64,000 nt of DNA from Owenia fusiformis (Eukaryota > Annelida > Polychaeta > Sabellida > Oweniidae). Both the position numbers and the translations under genes were made by a program. The stretch lies in contig CAIIXF020000001.1 in assembly GCA_903813345.2 (NCBI GenBank), positions 59,072,270-59,136,269 on the forward strand, given 5' to 3'. A model generated the notes under the pieces. It saw only the letters and a list, made by a program, of their open reading frames with translations, was not told the origin of the DNA and did not search any database. Of this stretch, positions 49,701 to 61,700 are shown one piece after another; within the stretch, counting starts at the first letter, position 1, and every line of letters starts with the position of its first letter.

Positions 49701-52700
49701 ACATATTGTGGATCTTATCTTAACTTGTTAATGTGAATTCACACCTCCATTTGCATGGAAGACTTGTATGTGTTGCTACTTGCATGTAGCAGGGCTGTCA
49801 ACTTGGGACCACCTAATATGAGTGACTTACAAATGTTGGACACCTAAGTCCAAATCTGAACACTTTTGTTCAAATTTTGAACACCTTTGGCCAACTTTTA
49901 AACACCTTTGGCCAAAGTTTGAGCACCTTTGCCAAACTTTGATCACCTCAAATTTTTCTAAATGCGTGACAAATACGCAAATTGCGGGACAGTTGGCAGG
50001 CCTGATGTAGCTACAAGTATTTAATTTCAATAGATGATTAACTTCTCAATATAAGAAATTACCCTCATAAGACATTGTTGCAAGGTGTGTTGCAATGAAT
50101 GTGACATCCCACATTCTCATGACCGCATTATGTATTCTCGAAGAAAGCCATCATGATAAATCATGACATCTCATTTCTTCTCAGCCCTGAGATGATTCAG
50201 GTGAAACAGAAAGATGCTATGAGTATCAGAATGGAAGAAAGCATATATTTGCATTGATGGTGTATAGATAGTTATTTTATATAGTGTTTTTAGTTGAACG
50301 TGGAAACCTATTCTAACCAGGAAGGATATTGCAACTTTTTTCAAGATCCTAAAGTTGCACTTTTCGTTATTGTGTATCATTGTAAAGACGCACCTGTGAA
50401 AGTGTGTCGCTGGTACAAAGGCGTAGTTCTAAATACATTTAAGATTTTTAAACTTGTATGTGAATGTGTAGAATTATGGACCTGATGGATTTTTTCTCCC
50501 TTTTGTACTGTTAATACTTGGCCTGTTGAGTATATAAAGGTATACGTATACAAGTGGAGGTTCAAACCTCCCCCCATCCACACATACACTTTTTATCATG
50601 CTTTAGTAACTTCGCATTGTAATTACAAGGGTGTTATAAACGAGACACCAGGATGATAAGGTAGGGGTACAATATAGGGCTCAAATCTTGAGAAAGAGGC
50701 GAAGGAATGCGAGGCAAATCCTGGAAACTCGGGTTCGGGAAAGCGGGGTTCACTGTTTGGTTCCGTTGACACCTGTGCGAAACTACATTCATAGTTTATC
50801 CGACAGTCGCTTTGATAATGTTTCTTTATCTCGTCTGCGACTCAATAAAGAAGAATTATGAAAGCTCATCAAGAATGGACGATCTTGCACAGGTACTCAA
50901 ATAAGAACCTCTATATCTTTTTAACACCAATATAAAGATTGAACAACGGACAAACTATGTTAAAAATAAATAGAGATTATCCTATATGAGGTTCAGGATA
51001 TTGGGATTATCCCGAGGCCAATATAATATATCTGCCCGAGGGTAGATATATTATATTGGCCAAGGGATAATCCCAATATCCTGAACCGACTATAGGATGA
51101 TCTGTTTATCCCATACAAATCACATTGTTCAATTGGCCAAAGTTCAGAAACTTTGCAACCAACCATGGAATTATTTTAAAATATTCATGTCCAGTTTTGT
51201 ATTCTTGTCCGTAGCCGGATTTTCCTGTTCAAATCTTTGATTATTAACGGGGCATACTGCTCCTTCCCTTCTTTAAAGTATCAAACAGATCGCGATTGTC
51301 TGCGTTTTTCTCCATTGTCGTTTACAGTATGCGAACGTTACAAAAAAAGAACCAATACGGGAACAGAGATTATGACGTAGCGGGCAGATATACTATATCT
51401 GCCCGCTCAGAGCGGGACGTAAATAGAGATTATCCTATATGAGGTTCAGGATATTGGGATTATCCTGAGGCAAATATAATATATCTGCCCGAGGGCCGCA
51501 GGTCCCGAGGGAAAATATATTATATTGGCTAAGGGATAATCCCAATATCCTGAACCGACTATAGGATAATATGTTTATCCCATATCAATCTTGGTCATCT
51601 GGTTCACATTGTTCAATCGTGGAAATATTAGAATTTTCATGTCCAGTTTTGTTTTCTTGGCCTTGGGCGGATTTTCCTGTTCTCTCAAATATTCGCACAT
51701 TTATTTTCTCAAATTTTTGATTGATTAAGTGGATGCTCTTTCCCTTTTTAAACCATCAAACAGATCCCGATTGTCTGTGTTTTCTCCATGCATTGTAGTT
51801 TACAGTCATTATGCGAACGTTACAAATACAAATATGCGAGCGGCGATTATGACGTAGCGGGCAGATATACTATATCTGCCCGCTCGGAGCGGGACGTAAA
51901 GCTATATCTGCCCGCTGATGAAAATATAAGTTTTTACAAACCGACTTTATGTACCTGTAACACGTCCAAGTATGGGATAAAACTATTTATCAACTAATTT
52001 TCTTGATTTTTTTGGGCAAAAAAACAAGTGAGGATGATTGCTATGCATCGGTGTGAATTATCGCTTTAAAGGATAAGTGTGACATCTTAGCTTAAAGTTA
52101 GTTTTAAATAAATTCACGATATTTTGAACAAAAAGTCCTTCAAAAACATTTTTGAAATTAATAAAAAGTTTCACATTTCACACTTTGATAACATTGGATA
52201 AGACAACAATAGAAGCCAAAGTGGTTCGAGATTGTTACTCAAAAAGTAAAATGGTCCCAATTGTACAAAAAGCAGCAGCATTAGAAATTCAAGATGAAAA
52301 TTAATCTGATACTCATGTGAGGTGCTTATGTGTTGAATACTAGATGCAATTGCCTAGTTGCCTATGTGCTTATACAGAGACTGAATGAGTGGCGTTCATG
52401 CTTTTGATATCAAGTGGCGTTCTTAGTGTGACCTAGGGGACATATATCTGAGACAATGCCGTTATTCAGCAATGTGTATTATTCAGCAAAGTGGGACAAC
52501 ATCGTTATTCAGCAATGTGTATTATTCAGCGAAGTGGGACTCTCACAGTGCATGACAACATGCCATCAACATAGTGTGGTGATGTTATAGTGGCACTCAG
52601 TAATTTATATGACACTGGTATTTTGATAGAGTAAAATATGTACAATTAAGATATTAAACCGTAAATAGAGACTCTTGAGTTGTAAACATATCAAGATAAT

Positions 52701-55700
52701 GATCATATATGAGTATATCTTATATTTGTCTTAATTAAATATATATTACTAAACCCAAAGCTTTATGTAACTACATTAACCGACTTTATAGAACTTTACA
52801 TTGGTGACTGGTTGGACAGATTTGTATCAATCATACATGTAACTGCATGTCCAGTGGAAAATAACCAACTCTGATTATACCAAAGGTTGGAATTTGAATT
52901 ATCATGCACATGATAGTGGTCAGATAGTGATCTAAAATGCATAGCCAAAACGGGTAAAAAATTGGACGGTGTTTACTACTATAATGAGATCAAGTGATTT
53001 TTACGATTATAGTGAGTTCCCTTGCAGTTCGAAACTGAGGTACAAATCATAGACAAGGAAGTGCAAAACAAGATCGCTGAATAAAATAAAGGATAGTCTA
53101 TAGAAGACTTTTAATTTTCCCCCAAAACTTGGGCGGATTATCGAAAACAAACGGCGATTTCAGACACTCGCCCCCTAAATATTTACGTACTAAATCTCTA
53201 TCTTCACAAATGGTTGCACAAATAAATACTCTACAAATATTGAATTCTGTTGAGTGCAATACCTGTATATATTTTCTGAGGAATGCGTGGAATACATCCC
53301 TCGGAAATATATTTCTGTATATATTTCTGAGGGTGTATTCCAGGTAAGTTGTTGTTTAATGAAAAATCAACATTAATTTTCTAATAATTTACCCATTGAA
53401 GTGGTACAATTTGACAGCAATTAACCCAGGATTAACATGTAAACTCAATTGCATTTGTTCTTTCGCGTCAAAAAATTCTATCATTGACGTCACAGATCTT
53501 TAAGCTGCTCATTATAATATTCATGAGGTGACTTAATCGAAAGGTGAATAATATGTCATATGGTTGACTAACATTTTAAGATCACAATAATTTTAAGTAC
53601 CACCCCAGGGTCCATAGGGTTAATTTGAATATATCCTGGAAGATCCTACTTGAAGTAGGGTGATTGCATAAGCTAATAATAACAATGTCACATCTATAGT
53701 CCATGTGATTGTGTGAATTAATTAGCAAGGTGCTGGTAAGAAGATACTAGTACCAGTACAGGGGTTTAATTAGCAGCAGGCAACAGGCGATCTTCACCGG
53801 TTGTTTTCACAAAATCACCTGTTGTTTTTAGGGACTTTTCCATGTTAAATTTATGATATCCAATAATTTAGCCTGTTGTTTTCATTTGTTTAGCCTGTTG
53901 TGAGAAATTCTCGTGAAACATCTGCAGTACCCACCGCTAATCTGGGTTACAGTAGATAACATGGGAGGCATAAAACGGGTTCATCAAAACTTGAATAATC
54001 ATAGATCAATTTTCATCTTACCTTTTTGATTTTGATAAGCCATAAAATAAAAAATGTCAGTTAAAGAAATACTTTGTTGTCTGTTCAATTAAAGAAAAAA
54101 ATTCAATTTTCATGATTTTATTCGGAATCTCGATGACCTTGATGTCACTTTTTCAAATAAAATTAAAATTTCAAAGTTGATAAACAATATTTAGAATTTA
54201 ATTTCTACATGTCATTTTGTACGTGTATATATAATACGAGATATCAAATGTGATACTGATTTTACTCAATTTTGAAGATAATGATCTTAAAATAAAGATG
54301 ATTTCTAATTATTTTTGCATATGTTTTTTTCAGGGCCACCTACAACAGTATAGATGGCAGTGATGAATCCAATAGTAAGTTTTTAAAAGATGCACATAAT
54401 ATGTAGAGCCTCGTCAAAATATATAAAGGACCAGGTATGATATTGCTACCCTGCACTCCCCCAAAAACCATGAATAAGGACCTTACCTTAACACATTTTC
54501 AAAATATTGGACCTTTTCTTAAAAATTGATCTTGTTTGATAAATTGCATCAATTTACACATATTCAAAATCATGAGTTGTTTTCATAGCATATATAATAA
54601 TTACAGATTCAGATTTCAGATTTGATGTATCAACTAGGTTGAATTATTCAAAAACTATTTCTACTTCTAGGTGCTCATTGCCATGCCAACAAACCAGCCA
54701 ATGTGATTGACAAAAAGGCAAGACGGCAACTAATTTTAGCATCAATACTATGTCTTGTCTTTATGATTGGAGAGATTGTCGGTAAGTGTAGCCAATCAAA
54801 AAATCACTTATACACACTTTTTATAGTATTCTTTATGTTTTTATACACACTTCTTATTACCCCAACGAACAAAGTTCGGTAGGGATATAGTGAAGCCCTC
54901 CGTCCATCCGTCAGTCCGTCCGTCTGTCCGGAAGATAACTCAAATACTAGTAGACGGATTTTCTTCATATTTAGTGGAAAGATGTATATTGATGAATAGT
55001 TTTAAGCAAAAAAAAATTTTCAAAATGGCCGCCGCTTTAAAAATGACAGGATTTTTTCGCAAAAATCATAAATTTTTCATTCTAAACCTAGTAATTATTA
55101 CTAATTAATATTATTGTTTGAAATTTTGGTAGTATATTCACAACATTTATCTATTCCACATATATTCTGTGTTTTTCATCCTGACCCCCAGGGGCCGTGT
55201 ATGGGGGGTCAGGAAAACAGAAATTTTGCTAATTTTTAGATCTTTCTGAAGTATAGCTTTATTATACTCAAATGAAAGGCAATTAAGAGTAGATTGCAAA
55301 TATTGTATCTTTTTTCTGATTTGAGCCTCGTAAAATTCAAAATGGCCGTCTAATGTACGATTTCGCAATAATTTTTCGATCCCTTCAAAGTATGACTATA
55401 TTATACTCAAATTGAAGGAATTTTAGAGTAGATCACAATTATTGTATTATTTTTCAGATTTGTACCTCAGAAAATTCAAAATGGCTGCTTTACAGGAATT
55501 CGCAATTCTAAAATCTAATTTTTTCAATTTTAACCAAAGTAATGAGTATAATTGATTGGAATTCGGTAATTGATATTTTGTTGGGATTTGCTACTCCGCT
55601 GAGTTGCTGTTATCTAGTTATAATTATAAAATTATTGATCTATTCAGAGGTGAACCCTCATAATTGTATCCCAACCATATGAACCAAGACTGCAAATTGA

Positions 55701-58700
55701 GAGACATGTTTATAATGGTCAGACGAATAAAGAGATTTATCTATGTTAAAATTGTTCTATGATTTAACTGTTTAGTTTACAATTTTTCTTTAAAATTGGA
55801 GATATGGGAGTCTAACCTCGAATCTTGGTGTACCTAAGATGCAGTGCTTGCAGTTTCTTGAACTGGAATAAGAAGATGTTGTAAAAACAAACAGATATTA
55901 ATTAGATGGGGCATATAAAAATGGCCCTGTCTAACAAAGGAGGTGTTAGGGGATTCAGATGGTGGAAAAACAAAATATATGCTTACCTAAAAGCCTTATA
56001 TCAGTGGTAAAACAAAAACAACAGCCTTACGAAATCTTGTTGCGTCTTCCTATTGTTGAAAACCCACGCTATCTAATCCTTTCTCCTCGGTCTCTGATTG
56101 GTCAGAAGTTTAGGTCAAGGGCTGTCCTGATTGGCAAGTCAAGCCACAACTTCCCAGCGAGAATATTTAAAACCAACTTAAAGGAATATTCCTTGCCAGA
56201 CCCTTTCTCTCTTGATATGGTAGCTATAATCATGTATATAGTTTCCATATTTAGCATGTTTTAATATGGTCAATATTGATCATTTAAAAATCTAGTGCTT
56301 ATTTCCAGTGAGCTGCCATCTTTTAAGATTTCTTGTCGGAAGTGATGTCATCAACTCTCAACTTCTATAACCTTGCCCATAACAGTATAGGAAAGTAGCA
56401 CAAAATCACTTCTAGACAAGTGATCATTACTTTCTGTGCAAAAATATTTTCAGGGCTTGTCAACATAGAATAAAAGAAGAGATTTTCAGAAGGATTAAAT
56501 AAGATACAAAGTTGAAAAAGAATATTTAGCTGGTTTTGTAATTCTTAATAGCTCCTCACCTAATGCTATATGCAAAGTTGAGAGTCAATGACATCACTTC
56601 CTGTGTGAAATTTTAAAAGATGGCAGTTTACTGGAATTGAGCATCACATTTCTAAGTGATCAAATTTGACCATATCAAAACATTTTTGCGTGTTTTGCTA
56701 AACATGGCAAGCAAATATATGGTTATAGCTACCATATGAGGAGAGATGGTTTGGCAAGGAATATTCCTTTAAGCCTTGAAAGAGGCTAGACTCCAATTTG
56801 AAACAACAAATCAAAAAATTCAATCAGATATCAATGAAATGGCTAATTGGTCCACTAAATGGAAACTCAAATTTAAGGCATCTAAGAGTAAGGAGGTTAT
56901 CTTTCAATCTAAACACACACGAAAAGTTAAGAAACAAATTCCAGTAACAATGAATAATGAGCAAATACCTCTTGTAAATAGCCATAAACATTTAGGCATC
57001 ATTTTAGACAAACACCTTAGCTTTGAAGATCACATTAACTCAGTGATTACTAGTAATAAAATGTTAAATCCATTAAAAGCACTCAAATTTTCAGTAAGAT
57101 CAAAACACTTACAGACAATTTATATGGCATTCATTCTCCCACATCTCGAATATGGCAATATTACTTTTGACAGCGCAAATCTAAACCTCTTAGCAAGTTT
57201 AGATAGAGTCCAATATAGAGCGGGTCTTATTGTAAGTGGTTGCATCCAAGGGTCAAACTCTGAGAAGGTGATGGCATGTCTTGGATGGAGATCCTTATTC
57301 AATCGAAGAAAAGAAAAAAAACTAGTTTTTATGTTTGACTTTGTAAATAATTATAAGATGCCTTCATATGTTTCAAATGTTTTTGAACAGTATAAGAATC
57401 AGGTAAACCACCAAAGACTTCGTAAATATGTTCCATATCTATCATCTTTACATTGTGACCTATTTTAACTTATATTGTAACTACTTCAACAGGGCCAATA
57501 ATGCTTCGGCGTAGGCCCTGTATCTGTTTGTATGATGTATTATGAAATAAAGGAAATATAAAAATTAAAAAAAAACAAAAAAACTCCAATTTCTCTGATA
57601 AAGCCATTATATTACATATAATATTTATTTATCTATGTTAAAATTGTTCTATAATTTATCTGTTTAGTTTACAATTTTTCTTTAAAATTGGAGATATGGG
57701 AGTCTAACCTCGCATCTTGGTGTACCTAAGATGCAGTGTTTGCAATATCATTTCTGTCTGGTTTATCATGAAGATGTCGTAAAAAGATTAGCCAGTTACA
57801 CATTTTCTGATCAGTAGTTAAAATAGTTGACCACTCTTTGATCAATAAAAATTGCCCACTACCTGTGCAACCCATATATGTATAAACAGTAGAGGATGCC
57901 AAAAGAAGACAAAATAGTATAGCTACAACAATATATTAATTCAAATACTGTACCTACATAATGACATGGGCAATCAGGTGTGACCATAGTTTATTGTTCA
58001 TAAAGTTACATGTCTCTGGCTAACGATTGACCTTCTTGTGGTATGTGCCAAATATTTCATATTGTGTGCTGTTTACCATTCAATATATCTGCATGTACTC
58101 ACAGGCTGGTATGGAAATATTTGTCCGCTGTGACGGAGCATGCTATTTTTCATAAAAACACTAAGAATACTTCACGATTTATTTTTTAACTCATATGTTT
58201 CGTTATACCATACAAAATTACTTACTCCATGCAATGGATATATCATTTGCGGGTAACTTTCACTTTTGTTTGAAGTCCAATTACGCTGGGAAGAAAAGCT
58301 ATTGAAAATGGCGCCGGAGTATCATACTTCAAAATGTACCATTTCTTGTTTAACTTTCTAATGGTACGATATAGTGACACGATAATATTTACACATGGTT
58401 TCAGCATAACTATGAAAGTATTAATGAGAAATTGATGTATTTGGTCTTTTTAATTCTTTTATAAAAAATAATGTTTAATTTTTTTGTCCGCTGTGACGGA
58501 GCAGTTGCAAATGTGAACTGTGAAAATGCTCCGTCACAGCGGACAAAAAATATTAACATTATTTTTTATAAAAAAATTAAAAAGACCCAATGCATTAATA
58601 TCTCATTAATACATTCAGAGTTATGCTGAAAACACATGTTAATATTAACGTGTCACTATATCATGCCATTAAAAAGTTAAAAAAGAAATGGTTCATTTTA

Positions 58701-61700
58701 GAGTTTGATACTCTGGCGCCGTTTTCAATAGATTCTACTCCTAGCGTTATTGGACTTCAAACAGAAGTGAAGGTTACACGCAAATGATATATCCATTGCA
58801 TGGAGTAAGTGATTATCTTTGATATAACGAAACATATGAGTTAAAAAATAAATTGTGAAGCATTCTTAGTGTTTTTATGAAAAATAGCATGCTCCGTCAC
58901 CGCGGACAAAATTTTCGATACCAGCCTGTGGTACTGTGCCATTGCCAACCAAGTCCAATCATTTAATTCAGAACAGGAATAAATGCCCTTCAATTTATTG
59001 TTGTCCTGTTTGTTCTGGTTGACATTCCTTAGTCTCTAAGCATTTGATTCCAGTGTTATAAGGAAGATTTAAGAAGACAAGATAAGCTTTCCAGTGAATT
59101 GCATGTTTGGGTAGATATTTTAGATCATATTAATAAGTAAGTAGTGTAACATTAAGTTGATGGGGTTACAGACAAGTGGGTGCTGGTAAAGCCATAGGCA
59201 GACATCTTAGGAAGGCACATATCCTATTATGGTCAGTTCTGTTGCATGAAAATAGTATCAATAAACACCATCCTTTACTAACCAAGTAAAGTGGACATGT
59301 AATCACAAAAAGACTTCCAAAGACCCCTCCAAAGATATTTACAGTGTGCTCTCAAGCGCAAATGTGACTCCAGAGGAATATTCCTACATTGATATTGTAT
59401 ATGGTGAAAAGAATGTCTTCGTTGCAAGTCAAACATTTCTTCGTATCATTGCTCACAAATTGAAAATTGTCTTCATTTCCAAAGCAAGGGAACTGATTTG
59501 TAAATGTCGAAATAATTGCTATTTCTATTTCTGATGTGTTTTCATATTTTGAAACCATAACCTATATGCTACATATGTGCTTAAAACAGGTTGAGCCAAA
59601 AAAGGTAACCCAAATAAATATATGTTAATAAAATCATCATAGGTTCTGGGCTGATATAAAGATGGCAGCACTATGAGAATCCTGTATTATCTTTTTCTCT
59701 CAGGTAGAAAGCAACCTACTTTTTCACCCATTGAAATACATGTAAAATTGACAAAGTTCAAATCATAATATCTCAAATCCCAGCCCATCGAATCCTCGCA
59801 TCCATTCAGATCATGTAGTCCTATTCAAAAACTTACCGTTCGGTTATATGGTGAGAAAAATATCCAACAAACGAAAAAAGATTTTGCTACATTTATAAGC
59901 GAGCATTGATTTTTGGGTCTGTAAAAAGTATGTAGGACCTGATTATCCCATTGATTTACTGAGACAAAGTAGCAAACTAATGTTTTAAGTTCAAATCAAA
60001 TCAAATCAACTATGCCTAATAAGTTCAAGTTAGCCTCCAGAGATAATGCCTGTATTTTGTAGCATGTTTCGTAAAATGACCATAAAAATTCACCATTGGG
60101 AATAGACCAATGAAAAAACATTGTACAAATTTCAATTGTGCTAAATATGACAGAGTTATTAATATTTGCTTGGCGTACCTTTTTTGGCTCACCTTGTATT
60201 TAGTTGAAATTTGAAGGAGAGTGATAGAATTAAGAAAACAAAGGTTTCCTCAAAATCTTTTACTGGAAGTCTGCCTGGGTGTTATCATTTCCAGTTGATC
60301 CCCAGTGAAATTGCTTTAATACAGAGATATTTTTGACAAATCATTTTCCTGGAATGTTGACATTTTTAAAAATTGAACCAATCCACAAAAAGAATGATAA
60401 CTTATTAAATAAATAAAAAAAATGGATATTACAGGCTGGAAAGGTGCTGAATTGTTCTTTTTGTTTTACAAGAATAAGTCAAACCTTCATACTCAACCAA
60501 TTCTATTGGTGTTGATTGATTTGCAAATGTCAATGAGCACAAACAACCTAAGTCTGCTCCAAAATGTAACATTTAAATCACATATTGTTCAGGTAGCAAA
60601 CAGGATGCACAATATGCTACCATCTACTACCATCTAAAAGGAAAATCAGTTGTAAAAACCTTAAACCTATGTTCAAATTATGTTGAAGAAGAGTTAAATT
60701 AGAACATAATAATCAAATAAAGTGGTATGTAGAAAGTGATATATATAATCAAAAGTCAGATTTCCAAAAGTGACAGTACGGTACAGCAAGTGCATAACAT
60801 GAATTACAAGTTTGAGACACCCTGTAATGTATTTCACAGTGCAGGTTTCTCAGAAGTCACAGAAGTTGTAAAGGTTGTGTAGTTTCCAAAATTACAAATG
60901 ATTTGCTACTACAGGAGCTGTTTTACTAATTATTTTCCTAATGTTTTTTCAGGAGGGGTCTTGGCTGGGTCCCTGGCAATAATGACAGATGCTGCCCATT
61001 TGCTCACAGACTTTGCAAGTTTCATGATCAGTTTACTTTCCATATATTTAGCAAGTAGACCAGCAACAAAATTGCTAAGTTTTGGATGGCATCGCACAGG
61101 TATGTAATCTAACTGTCCAAGTTTGGAGTTTCATGGTTTGATAATAAATCATTATGTCACCACCAAAAAGTGGTGACATATTGTTATGGTCTCCATTTTT
61201 TGTGGCGGTGATCGGCGGTTGGTGATTGTCGATCTGCAGTTGGTGGTTGGCGGTTGGCATCTGTAACAAATTCTTAAAACTTCCAATAACTTAACAAATA
61301 CTGTTTAGACTGATTTCATTTTTTTTCAAATCGTAAATCAAAAATACAATCTTTGATAACTCAAATACTAGATGATGGATTTGGTTCAAATTTTATATGC
61401 TGTTGCCTGGGTACAATTAGACATGTTTTTGCTTTACTCTACTTTAATTTCCAGAAATAATTGGTGCCTTGCTGTCAGTGCTGCTTATATGGGTTGTAAC
61501 TGGGATATTAGTGTTCCTAGCTATACAGCGAGTGATGCAAAATGACTATGAGATTAATGCAACCATTATGCTGATCACATCAGGTGTCGGAGTTGCTTTC
61601 AATTTTGTGTGAGTAATACATTATGTTACTGAGTCTCAAAGAAAGTGAATATCCTGAGATAAAAATACAACAAATACCACCTATTTGCTGAATGATACGC

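Larger units (their letters stand above)
55736..57750 (+). repeat. ~115-bp direct repeats 1.9 kb apart
   Basis: 55736-55850 and about 57630-57740 share TATCTATGTTAAAATTGTTC, GGAGATATGGGAGTCTAACC and GGTGTACCTAAGATGCAGTG with few differences. The span between them contains a MITE and a LINE 3' fragment. Confidence 0.8.

Noticed and set aside
55736-57750. Terminal direct repeats of a retroelement
   Set aside because: The repeats lack characteristic ends and enclose only a MITE and a LINE tail, so a local duplication is the better reading.
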